This document shows, piece by piece, positions 1-8,194 of a DNA stretch of 8,361 nucleotides. The stretch is from Chitinophagaceae bacterium (lineage in GTDB: Bacteria; Bacteroidota; Bacteroidia; Chitinophagales; Chitinophagaceae), in contig JAIEQT010000258.1 of the NCBI GenBank assembly GCA_019747455.1, positions 1 to 8,361 of the forward strand, read 5' to 3'. The notes under the pieces are model-generated. The model saw only the letters and a program-made list of their open reading frames with translations, ran no database searches and was not told where the DNA came from. Each line of letters opens with the position of its first letter. Position 1 is the first letter of the stretch. A program made the position numbers and the translations under genes.

Positions 1-22
1 ATTAGGGATTTGTTTTAGCATG

Positions 23-60
23 TAGGTTATAGGTTATGGGTTATGGGGGATAGGTTATAG
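23..60. repeat. Heptanucleotide tandem repeat, TAGGTTA type
   Basis: Five 7-base units stand in register: TAGGTTA (23-29), TAGGTTA (30-36), TGGGTTA (37-43), TGGGGGA (44-50), TAGGTTA (51-57), followed by a partial TAG. It lies just downstream of the pepP stop and is a near inverted copy of the heptad array at 71-103, separated by a 10-base spacer. For example, 51-60 pairs with 75-84 at 9 of 10 positions. A transcript could fold back in several registers, which might end or stabilise the pepP mRNA, but there is no following T-run of an ordinary intrinsic terminator. The repeat is seen directly; any function is inference. Nothing else is recognisable in bases 1-22. Confidence 0.85.
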
Positions 61-70
61 TGTTCTTCTT

Positions 71-103
71 TTACCTATTACCTATTACCTTTTTCCTATT
101 CCC
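71..103. repeat. Heptanucleotide tandem repeat, TTACCTA type, overlapping the pepP 3' end
   Basis: The units are TTACCTA (71-77), TTACCTA (78-84), TTACCTT (85-91), TTTCCTA (92-98) and a partial TTCCC (99-103). The reverse complement is AGGTAAT repeated, differing from the AGGTTAT array at 23-60 by one base per unit, so the two arrays form an imperfect inverted pair. Bases 85-103 lie inside the pepP reading frame and encode its last residues (GIGKR region) and the TAA stop. Because 7 is not a multiple of 3, the array puts TAA or TAG into every frame over three units. Confidence 0.85.
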
Positions 104-1389
104 TTCTTCATAAGGCTTTCAATTTCTTCAACGGTAATAGGAATATTTTTCATTAAATCTATACTTCCATTTCTTGTGAGCCATACATTATTTTCAATAC
201 GCACACCCATCTGTTCTTCTTCAATATAAATACCAGGTTCAATAGTAAAAAGCATACCTGCTTTTACAGGTTCTGTGCGGGTACCCAAATCATGTACGTC
301 AATACCTAAGTGATGAGAAATACCATGATATAAATATTTGCGATATGCTCTGTTTTCCGGATCTTCATTTTTTACATCACTCTTTCTCAACAACCCAATT
401 TTTAAAAATTGTTGGGTGGCTTCCTCGCCTACTTTTTCGGTGTAATCTACAATAGATATTCCCGGTTTTAAAATAGACTTTGCATAATTATGTAATTGTA
501 AACAAGCATTGTACACTGTTTTTTGTCGGCGACCAAACTTACCATTCACCGGAATCGTTCTTGTTAGATCGGCATTATAGCCACCATATTCCGCACCAAA
601 ATCCATCAATAACAAATCACCATCTTTACATTCCGCATTATTAGATACGTAGTGCAAGGTTCTAGCATTGTCTCCACTGGCAATAATACTATGATAAGCC
701 GGACCCGTTGCTCTTTGACTCAAAAAACTATGATAAATTTCAGCTTCAATTTCATATTCCATTACACCCGGCTTTATAAAACCCAGTAATCTCCTGAATG
801 TTTTATCCGTTATATTAATAGCTTCCTGAACAACGGCAATTTCTTGTTTTGTTTTGATAGCTCGTAGTGCTTTCATAATTTTTGCTGCTCGCTGGTAAGA
901 GTGAAGCGGGTAACGTTGCTTCATCTCTTCTATAAATCGATACTCTCTTACGGGAACTAAATTTGCCTTACGATCATTTTCGTTACTATCTAAATAAATA
1001 TGATCAGCCAAATGGATCCAGCCTTGCAATAAAGCGTCTATGCTATCTACCCAAACAATGGTTTTGATACCCGAAATATCAGTAGCCTCATTGGCTCTTA
1101 ATCGCTTACCATCCCACTTTTCTTTCAACGCATTGGGGCGTACCAATACCAATACTTCTCTATATTTCGGATCAGGACAATCCGGGAATAAAACCAACAT
1201 AGTATCTTCTTGTTCAATACCCGTTAACCAAAATAGATCACTGTTTTGTTTGAAGCAATGTAGCGCATCTCCATTGGAGGGGAATTCATCATTACTTACA
1301 AAAATGGCAATACTACTAGGCAACATGTGCGAAATAAAACGCGACCGATTTTGGCTGAAAATCTCAGGATTCAATGGCAAATATTTCAT
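85..1389 (-). CDS. pepP: Xaa-Pro aminopeptidase (aminopeptidase P, M24B family)
   Basis: This is a cytoplasmic metallopeptidase that removes the N-terminal residue from peptides with proline in second position. The 434-residue product has the AMP_N domain (about residues 1-140) followed by the pita-bread M24 domain (about 170-425). All five expected metal ligands are present: Asp263 (MDFG), Asp274 (NADLTRT), His359 (HGISHH), Glu384 (TIEPG) and Glu399 (RIENN). The supporting histidines 246, 355 and 366 are also conserved. No signal peptide or membrane segment is seen. The ATG at 1387-1389 gives the N-terminus MKYLPLNPEIF; an in-frame TTG three codons upstream is possible but less likely. An AGGA (1402-1405) lies 12 bases upstream of the ATG. 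It follows the PorP/SprF gene after 38 bp, so it is probably last in the operon. Its last codons and stop lie in a heptad repeat. The family call is secure from the ligand set. Confidence 0.96.
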   Translation of the reverse strand: MKYLPLNPEIFSQNRSRFISHMLPSSIAIFVSNDEFPSNGDALHCFKQNSDLFWLTGIEQEDTMLVLFPDCPDPKYREVLVLVRPNALKEKWDGKRLRANEATDISGIKTIVWVDSIDALLQGWIHLADHIYLDSNENDRKANLVPVREYRFIEEMKQRYPLHSYQRAAKIMKALRAIKTKQEIAVVQEAINITDKTFRRLLGFIKPGVMEYEIEAEIYHSFLSQRATGPAYHSIIASGDNARTLHYVSNNAECKDGDLLLMDFGAEYGGYNADLTRTIPVNGKFGRRQKTVYNACLQLHNYAKSILKPGISIVDYTEKVGEEATQQFLKIGLLRKSDVKNEDPENRAYRKYLYHGISHHLGIDVHDLGTRTEPVKAGMLFTIEPGIYIEEEQMGVRIENNVWLTRNGSIDLMKNIPITVEEIESLMKKGIGKR

Positions 1390-1427
1390 GCAATACAATT
1401 ATCCTGCAATATATTGAAATTGATGGG

Positions 1428-2468
1428 CTAAAAACGTACGGTCGGACATTTTACCGACTTACCCAGAGAAGATGGAAAAATACCATGCTTTATAATAGAC
1501 AATTCATATGCCCCCCTTGTGCCATTTAAGGCTTTTAAAGGAGAAATAGTAGCATCGTAATTAACGGTAATTTTTAGATCGTTTACTTGATACCCTACTA
1601 GCGGTATAACAGCGTCATTATTTCGATAATAAACACCTAAAATTAATTGTTGTGCCCCATCACCACTTAAATTCCTATTCGCATTAAAACCTAATACAAT
1701 TTCGTCGGAACGTGTTTTCGTACTGATATAAATATTAGGGTTTACAATCCATAAATCCTGCAACTTAATACTGGCATTCGCAAAAAAAGTATAGCGCATA
1801 TCTATTTTACCATCTGAAACCGTATTGCTGAAAAAACTTTCATTTGGCCTGTTCACATGCATAACACTTAAGCCCGCATTAAAATAGGCATTCTCAGAAG
1901 CAAAGAGTGCATAGTTTAAACCAACAGATAGATCAAAATAACCAACCTGACTAAACGCAAATGGCTCATTAGCAGGAATTGAACTTTCGAAGAATTGTCC
2001 ATTCCACTGATTATCAAAGGTAAGTTTAGATACATCTACTCGTTTTGCTGCATAAGACCCCGTAAAGCCTGCGCTCAATAAGCTCTTATATCCAAGCATT
2101 TGATGATAAGCGATAGATAACCCGGCACTCGTTCCTATCAAATTTCCACTCCCCGCTTCATCTCTTTGTAATGAAAATCCTATACCCATCCAACCATTTT
2201 CAAATCGATCCCGAAATAGTTTTGTATCTCCCCATGCATTTACCGTTTTATAAGGATTACCCCCTACAGAAGCCCATTGATTTCGGATATTACCACCCAG
2301 TCTATAATCATAATCCGGATTAAATCCTGTATTGGCCGGGTTCACTAAAAGTGGCGCATTATAATATTGAGAAAAATTCAGTCCTTGTGCCTGCAATGAT
2401 GTATTGGCTATTACAAATATAGCCAGGCTAAGCAAAAAAGATGTAATATGAAAAGTTGGGCGCATCAT
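1428..2468 (-). CDS. PorP/SprF-family type IX secretion outer-membrane protein
   Basis: This 346-residue protein belongs to the Bacteroidota PorP/SprF family. Members are predicted outer-membrane beta-barrels; PorP is a T9SS component, and SprF is needed for export of the type-B cargo SprB in Flavobacterium. Residues 1-27 form a signal peptide ending in LQA before QG. The family signature FSQYYNAPLLVNPANTG follows at 32-48. The rest is alternating aromatic and glycine-rich strands, as expected for a barrel, ending in a KCPTVRF tail like the CPRF-type ends common in the family. The start is a tandem ATGATG whose first ATG overlaps the TGA of the upstream cargo gene (ATGA, 2465-2468), which suggests translational coupling. 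A GGAG about 17 bases upstream is too far to be a standard ribosome binding site. The most likely role is as a partner of the preceding type-B cargo rather than the core PorP, but the sequence alone cannot separate the two. Confidence 0.93.
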   Translation of the reverse strand: MMRPTFHITSFLLSLAIFVIANTSLQAQGLNFSQYYNAPLLVNPANTGFNPDYDYRLGGNIRNQWASVGGNPYKTVNAWGDTKLFRDRFENGWMGIGFSLQRDEAGSGNLIGTSAGLSIAYHQMLGYKSLLSAGFTGSYAAKRVDVSKLTFDNQWNGQFFESSIPANEPFAFSQVGYFDLSVGLNYALFASENAYFNAGLSVMHVNRPNESFFSNTVSDGKIDMRYTFFANASIKLQDLWIVNPNIYISTKTRSDEIVLGFNANRNLSGDGAQQLILGVYYRNNDAVIPLVGYQVNDLKITVNYDATISPLKALNGTRGAYELSIIKHGIFPSSLGKSVKCPTVRF

Positions 2469-5400
2469 CTCAATAATGTTATATCTCCTTTTTTAGTGGC
2501 CTTTTCTTTGTTTGAGAATTCAACCTGAACAGTATAATGATATACTTCTTGTGGCTGCAATTTTCCATTGAAAGTTCCATCCCATCCTTCATTAGGATTA
2601 GTGCCCACGTATACTGTTTGTCCCCAACGATTGTATATCCGCCAAGTCATTTTTGAAATACCAAAACCTCGCACAAATATTTTATCGTTCACACCATCAC
2701 CATTCGGTGTAAAGGCATTAGGCACATCAAATCCAGGTACAATGGTAATATCAATAGATTGACAACTGGTATCTGAACATCCCGCATCGTTGTATGCAAC
2801 CAGACAGGCATTAAATGTACCGGTGGCATTATATAAATGTCTTACTGTAGTATCCCTCAAAATTGTATTTAAAGAATCACCATCGCCAAAACGCCATTGG
2901 TAGCGAGTGCCTCCAAAACTCTGATTTACAAAATTAATAGGTGTATTGGGCAATGTAGGGTTAGGGCTGTATACAAAGCCTGATGTAGGATTAGCTCTTA
3001 CACTAAGCGTAATACTTGTGCTATCCGAAATATTACAAGTAGCAGAATCAATAGCAACAAGTTTTACTGTATACGAACCAGTACTATTATACAAATGAGT
3101 AACATTACCGTTACTTGTTGTTGTAAATGACGATCCATCTCCAAAATCCCAGCGGAATGTTTGTCCGGCTAATGATGTATTCGTAAACACAGCATTATAG
3201 GGCACACAGCCCACTGCCGGTGTTTGAAAACGAGCCGTTACATTCGGAGCAATTCGTAATTGTTGGGTAATACTATCAGGTTCGTTACAATAGTTAGTGT
3301 CTACTAAAACTAATTTCACATCATAGGTTCCCGCAGCAGCATAGGTATGCGTAACAGAAGCCGTACCGGCTAATTGTCGGGTACCATCTCCAAAATCCCA
3401 TCTAAAACTGGTATTCGTAAAGGGTTTGATCGCCGTGGTTAAATTATCGAATCGATACGCTAATGAGGCACAGGGGGATAATTTAGTAGAAGCGAAATTG
3501 AGATTTGCCTGATCATTCCTCACTCTAATACTTAAATAAGAAGTATCGGAAATATTACAACTGGTTGAATCAATCGCAATTAATTGAACTCGATATAAAC
3601 CGATCAAATTGTATTTATGAGAAATACTCGGACTTGTTGTAGCCACACTTGGCGAGCCGTCTCCAAAATTCCAGATATAACTTTTAGCTAATAAAAGCGT
3701 ATCCGTAAAATCAACTGTAAGTGGTACGCAACCGGTAGTATCTCTTACCACTCCTTTTATCGCAGAGCGAGGACCTGCACCTACACCTGCTAAATTAAAA
3801 GCAAGCTTCACAGCCAATAAATTACAATTTCCATTGCTAGCATTGGTAGACGACCATGCGCCCGGGGTACCTACCAGAACATTGTTGATAGATTGACTTC
3901 TATTACAAGAACAAATAGACTGGTAAATGGTGCCGTTCGCATCAAACCTGCTGGTTCCTCCATCCACATGATCCGGGAATCCACCGTTCTGACCAAAAAA
4001 ACTAGCATACAATAATGATGAGGCGTCTCTCTTCAAAACAAAAAAATAAAAATCAGCGCCATCTGTTGTTTTCTGATAGGCATCTGGCGTTAATGGTAAA
4101 CTTGTTATTGGCGAAAGTGGAAAACCCTCAAGTGTGGCACCACCCCAACCGGAAACATACATATTACCACAACGATCCACCAAAAAAGCGGTAAGCGATA
4201 AACTGGGTGTATTAGCGCTAGACGGACCAAAATTGGCAGAAAAAATATAACTACTTAGGTCGGGTTGCAATTTTGAAATAAAATGTTTTCCGGCATTCTG
4301 GTTTGGATCAGCGGTATTGTAAGGAGAATTGATTACAGGAAAACCTACTGTTGTGGTTCCGGTGACATAAGGTACACCTGTTCTATCGAATTGAATACCA
4401 TAGATCACATCATTCCCGGTTGTGCCGATATAACTCGTATTTATGATCTGTGTTCCGGTAGTATTGATAATGGAAATAAATCCATCTACTTGACCTTTGT
4501 TTGTTTGAAAGGCAGTTGCTGCATTCGCACTACCTGGCATATTGGTACTAGCTGTAGCGCCCGCTACATAAATATTTCCGTTAGAAGGGTTGATAGACAA
4601 TACAAAAGCCGCATCATCATTGTCGCCCCCTAGAAAGGAACTAAAAATTACAGCTGATAAATTAGCATTTAGTTTAAGTAACACACCATCTTGAAATCTT
4701 CCATTTGCAGCAGCTCCACGTGTTGTTTGAAAAGCACCGGCTGTTGTTAAAAAATCAGTTGACTGGGTAGTAGAAGCCAATAATATATTTCCTTGATTAT
4801 CTACAATCACTTCACTCCTCGCATCATCCCCGTAATTTCTTCTTGTGGTTTCTGCAACAGCCGGGTTTGAATAATTAGGTCTGATATTCACGCCATCATC
4901 TGCTGTTCCTCCAATTCTTACCGAGCCAATCAATCCCGTACCATTAGCATTTAATTTTGTAATAACAATATCATTTCCCCCACCGGCACCAAATGTGCGC
5001 AGGGGAGCAACGGAGGGATATGTTGTACCAGACGAAGTTCTGCCTGCAATAATCAAGTTACCTGAACCATCAACTACTAAACTATGGGGTTGTTCGTTTG
5101 CTGATCCTCCAATATAAGTTGCATATAATAATGATGTTCCATCGGGGGCAAACTTCAAAATTCCCATATCATAGCCAGAACTGCCTGCCCCACTTGAAGC
5201 CCCGCCTGCCCAATTAGTTTGATAAGCCCCATTTGTAACAGGAAAACCGGTTCCAAAAACAATACCTCCCGCATAGAAATTTCCGAGTCCGTCATAGGTA
5301 GCCGTAAACCCCCAATTATCGGCCCGGCTACCGGAATACGAGATAAATACAATGGTAGGATCAATTACTAATATACCATTCTTATTATAAGGCTCGTTGG

Positions 5401-6139
5401 TTCTAAAGCGAACAAAATTTCCTTTTACTTCATAGCTACAACTCACTTCTTTTTTTCCATCGCCTGCTAATTGATATGAGTATGGCGCTGTTTCCTCCAC
5501 GGTACCTACCGATGTTTTTATCTGTAAGCGTTCTTCTTTTTTATTCAACCCATCTACGCCATCAAAATATAAAATCACTTTAGATAAATCACCACCGGGG
5601 TTTACAACGATATCATATTTCAACGTGCCATTAGCTGTATAATATCGTACATCTATATTGGGATATATATTTTTATAAGTAACCGTTTGAAATATTTTAC
5701 ATTGGCTAGTCCATTTTGTAGGGTCATTCCCTATAAAATAATTATTGTATGATGCTAAAGGTTTTTCTGAAATGATCTGTGCATTCGGATTAGCGTTTAA
5801 AAACTTTACACTGTATGCATGAGATCTCAAAATAACATCCTCCGGTGAGGTATTACCCTCCGGAACAGGCTTACTGCTCGTTTCTAGTTTACCGGGCTTT
5901 GTGATATCCGGATGCATATGTGCGCGCTCAGCAATGCGATTCAAATCATCGGTATTATGTTGAATAACGCGGTAGCCCGTATTTTCGAGTAAGAATGTTC
6001 CTTGCGGTAAGTTGCTTCTGAATGTTACATTTTTATCCCACTGCCCCTTATTCTCAATAAAATCTAAATATCCTTGCGCTACCAAAATATTGGAAGAAAT
6101 AAAAAAGCAGATGAGTATTCCGAATTTTTTCAATAGCAT
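2465..6139 (-). CDS. Secreted multidomain protein with SBBP propeller, four PKD domains and T9SS type-B sorting domain
   Basis: This 1224-residue exported protein is probably a cell-surface or secreted adhesin-like factor; no enzyme motif is seen. A signal peptide spans residues 1-21 (ILVA before QG). An N-terminal ENKGQW domain (about 26-262, DUF7948-like) is followed by about seven SBBP-type blades, starting near residues 268, 341, 408, 500, 569, 635 and 713, consistent with a seven-bladed beta-propeller. Four PKD domains follow, with WNFGDGS (823-829), WDFGDGT (914-920), WDFGDGS (997-1003) and WRFGDGD (1082-1088). The C-terminus (1137-1224) is the gliding-motility-associated CHU_C type-B sorting domain, with VPNAFTPNGDGVND at 1139-1152 and the IYNRWGQTVY strand at 1168-1177. 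The gene starts 15 bp after recG with a good ribosome binding site and overlaps the PorP/SprF gene, its likely export partner. The ligand is unknown. Architecture and sorting are well supported; the adhesin role is inference. Confidence 0.92.
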   Translation of the reverse strand: MLLKKFGILICFFISSNILVAQGYLDFIENKGQWDKNVTFRSNLPQGTFLLENTGYRVIQHNTDDLNRIAERAHMHPDITKPGKLETSSKPVPEGNTSPEDVILRSHAYSVKFLNANPNAQIISEKPLASYNNYFIGNDPTKWTSQCKIFQTVTYKNIYPNIDVRYYTANGTLKYDIVVNPGGDLSKVILYFDGVDGLNKKEERLQIKTSVGTVEETAPYSYQLAGDGKKEVSCSYEVKGNFVRFRTNEPYNKNGILVIDPTIVFISYSGSRADNWGFTATYDGLGNFYAGGIVFGTGFPVTNGAYQTNWAGGASSGAGSSGYDMGILKFAPDGTSLLYATYIGGSANEQPHSLVVDGSGNLIIAGRTSSGTTYPSVAPLRTFGAGGGNDIVITKLNANGTGLIGSVRIGGTADDGVNIRPNYSNPAVAETTRRNYGDDARSEVIVDNQGNILLASTTQSTDFLTTAGAFQTTRGAAANGRFQDGVLLKLNANLSAVIFSSFLGGDNDDAAFVLSINPSNGNIYVAGATASTNMPGSANAATAFQTNKGQVDGFISIINTTGTQIINTSYIGTTGNDVIYGIQFDRTGVPYVTGTTTVGFPVINSPYNTADPNQNAGKHFISKLQPDLSSYIFSANFGPSSANTPSLSLTAFLVDRCGNMYVSGWGGATLEGFPLSPITSLPLTPDAYQKTTDGADFYFFVLKRDASSLLYASFFGQNGGFPDHVDGGTSRFDANGTIYQSICSCNRSQSINNVLVGTPGAWSSTNASNGNCNLLAVKLAFNLAGVGAGPRSAIKGVVRDTTGCVPLTVDFTDTLLLAKSYIWNFGDGSPSVATTSPSISHKYNLIGLYRVQLIAIDSTSCNISDTSYLSIRVRNDQANLNFASTKLSPCASLAYRFDNLTTAIKPFTNTSFRWDFGDGTRQLAGTASVTHTYAAAGTYDVKLVLVDTNYCNEPDSITQQLRIAPNVTARFQTPAVGCVPYNAVFTNTSLAGQTFRWDFGDGSSFTTTSNGNVTHLYNSTGSYTVKLVAIDSATCNISDSTSITLSVRANPTSGFVYSPNPTLPNTPINFVNQSFGGTRYQWRFGDGDSLNTILRDTTVRHLYNATGTFNACLVAYNDAGCSDTSCQSIDITIVPGFDVPNAFTPNGDGVNDKIFVRGFGISKMTWRIYNRWGQTVYVGTNPNEGWDGTFNGKLQPQEVYHYTVQVEFSNKEKATKKGDITLLR

Positions 6140-6146
6140 GTTTCTT

Positions 6147-6151
6147 TCCTT
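6147..6151 (-). promoter_or_regulatory. Shine-Dalgarno site of the PKD/type-B sorting gene
   Basis: AAGGA on the minus strand lies 7 bases before the ATG at 6137-6139, inside the 15-bp gap after the recG stop. It supports this ATG as the start and independent ribosome loading on a recG-linked transcript. Strong Shine-Dalgarno sites are not the rule in Bacteroidota, so its fit is notable. Confidence 0.6.
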
Positions 6152-6154
6152 AAA

Positions 6155-8194
6155 TTACGATATTTTCCCCCAACCAAATCTCATTTTCTGCGATTGCAGA
6201 AATATTTTCAATCCTTCATGAGCAGTCTTCTCCAAATTTTCATCCTCACTAACCAATTTCTCAGCAACCGCCCTCGCTTTCTCTAACATGGCCTTATCTG
6301 TAACAATGCTGGCTAGTTTGAAGTTCAATTCGCCACTTTGCCTTGTTCCTTCAATATCCCCCGGGCCTCGCATATCAAGATCTTTTTCCGCAATTTTAAA
6401 CCCATCGTTCGTAGCACACATAATGGAGATACGTTCTCTCGCTTCTTTGCTGGCTTTACTACCCGTTAATAAAATGCAAAAACTTTTCTCCGAACCTCGC
6501 CCCACCCGTCCACGAAGCTGGTGTAACTGAGAAAGACCAAATTTTTCGGCACTTTCAATAACCATCACAGTAGCATTGGGCACATTAACCCCTACTTCAA
6601 TTACCGTAGTACTCACCATGATCTGTGTATCTCCCTTCACAAAGCGTGCCATATTTGTATCTTTCTGATCTGCTGGCATTCTTCCATGAACCATACTTAT
6701 TTTATATCTGGGTTCGGGGAAATAAGTTTTTACTTGCTCATAACCCTGCATCAGATCTTCATAACTTAATTTTTCACTCTCTTCGATCAAAGGATAAATA
6801 ATATACGCTTGCCTACCCTTGGTAATTTCTTCCTTCACAAAATCCATTACTTGCATACGCTTCATTTCGTTTCTTTGAACCGTTGTTATGGGTATCCGGC
6901 CTGGAGGTAATTCATCCATTACACTATAGTCTAAATCACCATAAGCCGTCATGGCCAATGTGCGCGGAATGGGTGTGGCTGTCATTACTAATACATGAGG
7001 TGGTATACTTGCCTTCGTCCATAATTTGGCTCGCTGTGCTACGCCGAAACGATGTTGCTCATCTACTATAACCAATCCTAAATTCTTAAATTGAACCACT
7101 TCTTCAATTACCGCATGTGTGCCGATCACTAAATGAATCGTATCGTCTAATAATCCTTGTAAAATCCTTTTTCGCTCAGCTGTTTTAGTACTACCTGTTA
7201 ACAAAGCCACTTCTAAGGGCATCCCTTTCAATAGTTCACCAATACCCTGAAAATGTTGCTGCGCCAATATCTCCGTAGGAGCCATCAAACAACTTTGGTA
7301 ACCATTATCTGCTGCCAATAACATACTCAATAAGGCCACGATCGTTTTACCACTACCCACATCGCCTTGAAGCAAACGATTCATTTGATGCCCGCTTCCC
7401 GTATCTTGTCTAATTTCTTTCAGTACCCTTTTTTGTGCTCCGGTTAAAGCAAAAGGCAAATGGTTATTATAAAAATCATTAAAGTAGGTACCTACTTTTT
7501 CGAAAACCACGCCTTTACTAAAATGATTTCGTTGTACACGTACCAATTGCAATCTTATTTGCGCAATAAAAAACTCTTCGAATTTTAATCGCTCTAACGC
7601 TTTCTTATAAATGGCTTCCGAGGTAGGAAAATGAATAGCACAATACGCTTCATATCTTCCAATTAATCTCAACTGTTGTCTTACCTGTTCAGGAATGTTT
7701 TCCGGAATATCTGTTGGCTTTAATAAACCTATCAATACCTGCGTAAGCTTCCCGATTTGCCGGCCATTTAATCCTCTTGCTTTTAATTTTTCGGTGGAAG
7801 GATATACCGGTTCTAAGAATGAAGCGCCGCCCGATTTTGCTGGCGTGTACACTTCAATTTCGGGATGTACCATTTGAGGTTTCCCGTTAAAAAATCCGGT
7901 TTTTCCAAATACCAAATATTCAGAACCTATATACAGATTTTTTTGTATCCAATGGATACCTTGGAACCAAGTTAATTCCAAATTTCCTGTTTGATCTTTT
8001 ATTTGCACAACCAATCTTCTTCCTCGTTTCTCTCCGATGATATCCATTTGCATAAGCTTCCCTTTAACCTGGATAAAATCGGTACCAACATGGATATCAC
8101 GAATAGGTTGAACCTGTGTTTTATCGATGTGTCGGATAGGAAAATGATGGAGCAAATCGTTGAAGGAAAAAATGTCCAACTCTTTCTTCAACAT
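6155..8194 (-). CDS. recG: ATP-dependent DNA helicase RecG (true start probably upstream of this ATG)
   Basis: RecG is a superfamily 2 helicase that remodels stalled replication forks and branch-migrates Holliday junctions. From the ATG at 8192-8194 there are 679 residues. An N-terminal wedge/OB-fold part covers about 1-160. The helicase core has Walker A GDVGSGKT (277-284), the RecG-type DEQH box (378-381), motif III TATPIPRT (405-412), HGRM (503-506), the STTVIEVGVNVPNA segment (528-541) and arginine-finger motif QLRGRVGR (559-566). The RecG C-terminal block DLDMRGPGDIEGT is at 605-617. Upstream of the ATG the frame stays open and encodes SPIEYLKGVGPLRGD, the conserved start region of RecG. 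The real protein is therefore probably about 700 residues and begins near 8246-8266, where no in-frame ATG, GTG or TTG exists. It is the first gene of the minus-strand block. The family is certain; the start is not. Confidence 0.96.
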   Translation of the reverse strand: MLKKELDIFSFNDLLHHFPIRHIDKTQVQPIRDIHVGTDFIQVKGKLMQMDIIGEKRGRRLVVQIKDQTGNLELTWFQGIHWIQKNLYIGSEYLVFGKTGFFNGKPQMVHPEIEVYTPAKSGGASFLEPVYPSTEKLKARGLNGRQIGKLTQVLIGLLKPTDIPENIPEQVRQQLRLIGRYEAYCAIHFPTSEAIYKKALERLKFEEFFIAQIRLQLVRVQRNHFSKGVVFEKVGTYFNDFYNNHLPFALTGAQKRVLKEIRQDTGSGHQMNRLLQGDVGSGKTIVALLSMLLAADNGYQSCLMAPTEILAQQHFQGIGELLKGMPLEVALLTGSTKTAERKRILQGLLDDTIHLVIGTHAVIEEVVQFKNLGLVIVDEQHRFGVAQRAKLWTKASIPPHVLVMTATPIPRTLAMTAYGDLDYSVMDELPPGRIPITTVQRNEMKRMQVMDFVKEEITKGRQAYIIYPLIEESEKLSYEDLMQGYEQVKTYFPEPRYKISMVHGRMPADQKDTNMARFVKGDTQIMVSTTVIEVGVNVPNATVMVIESAEKFGLSQLHQLRGRVGRGSEKSFCILLTGSKASKEARERISIMCATNDGFKIAEKDLDMRGPGDIEGTRQSGELNFKLASIVTDKAMLEKARAVAEKLVSEDENLEKTAHEGLKIFLQSQKMRFGWGKIS

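Noticed and set aside
23..103. CRISPR array or intrinsic terminator
   Set aside because: Seven-base units without unique spacers are not CRISPR. The inverted arrays are A/T-rich with one mismatch per unit and no following T-run, so an ordinary terminator is not supported.
1407..1416. Perfect palindrome CAATATATTG between the PorP/SprF gene and pepP
   Set aside because: It is a 10-bp A/T-rich palindrome with no second copy or known regulator match; chance is likely.
1040..1417. 125-codon plus-strand open frame
   Set aside because: It lies antisense to the N-terminal half of pepP, whose reading frame has full family motifs. The translation shows no domain and looks like a shadow frame.
4283..4633. 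116-codon plus-strand open frame, cysteine- and isoleucine-rich
   Set aside because: It is antisense to the propeller region of the cargo gene; its odd composition is what the complement of repeated Gly/Thr/Asn codons gives. No start signal is seen.
5155..5364. 69-codon minus-strand frame inside the cargo gene
   Set aside because: It is an alternative frame of the same strand within a well-supported coding region, with no ribosome binding site or recognisable domain.
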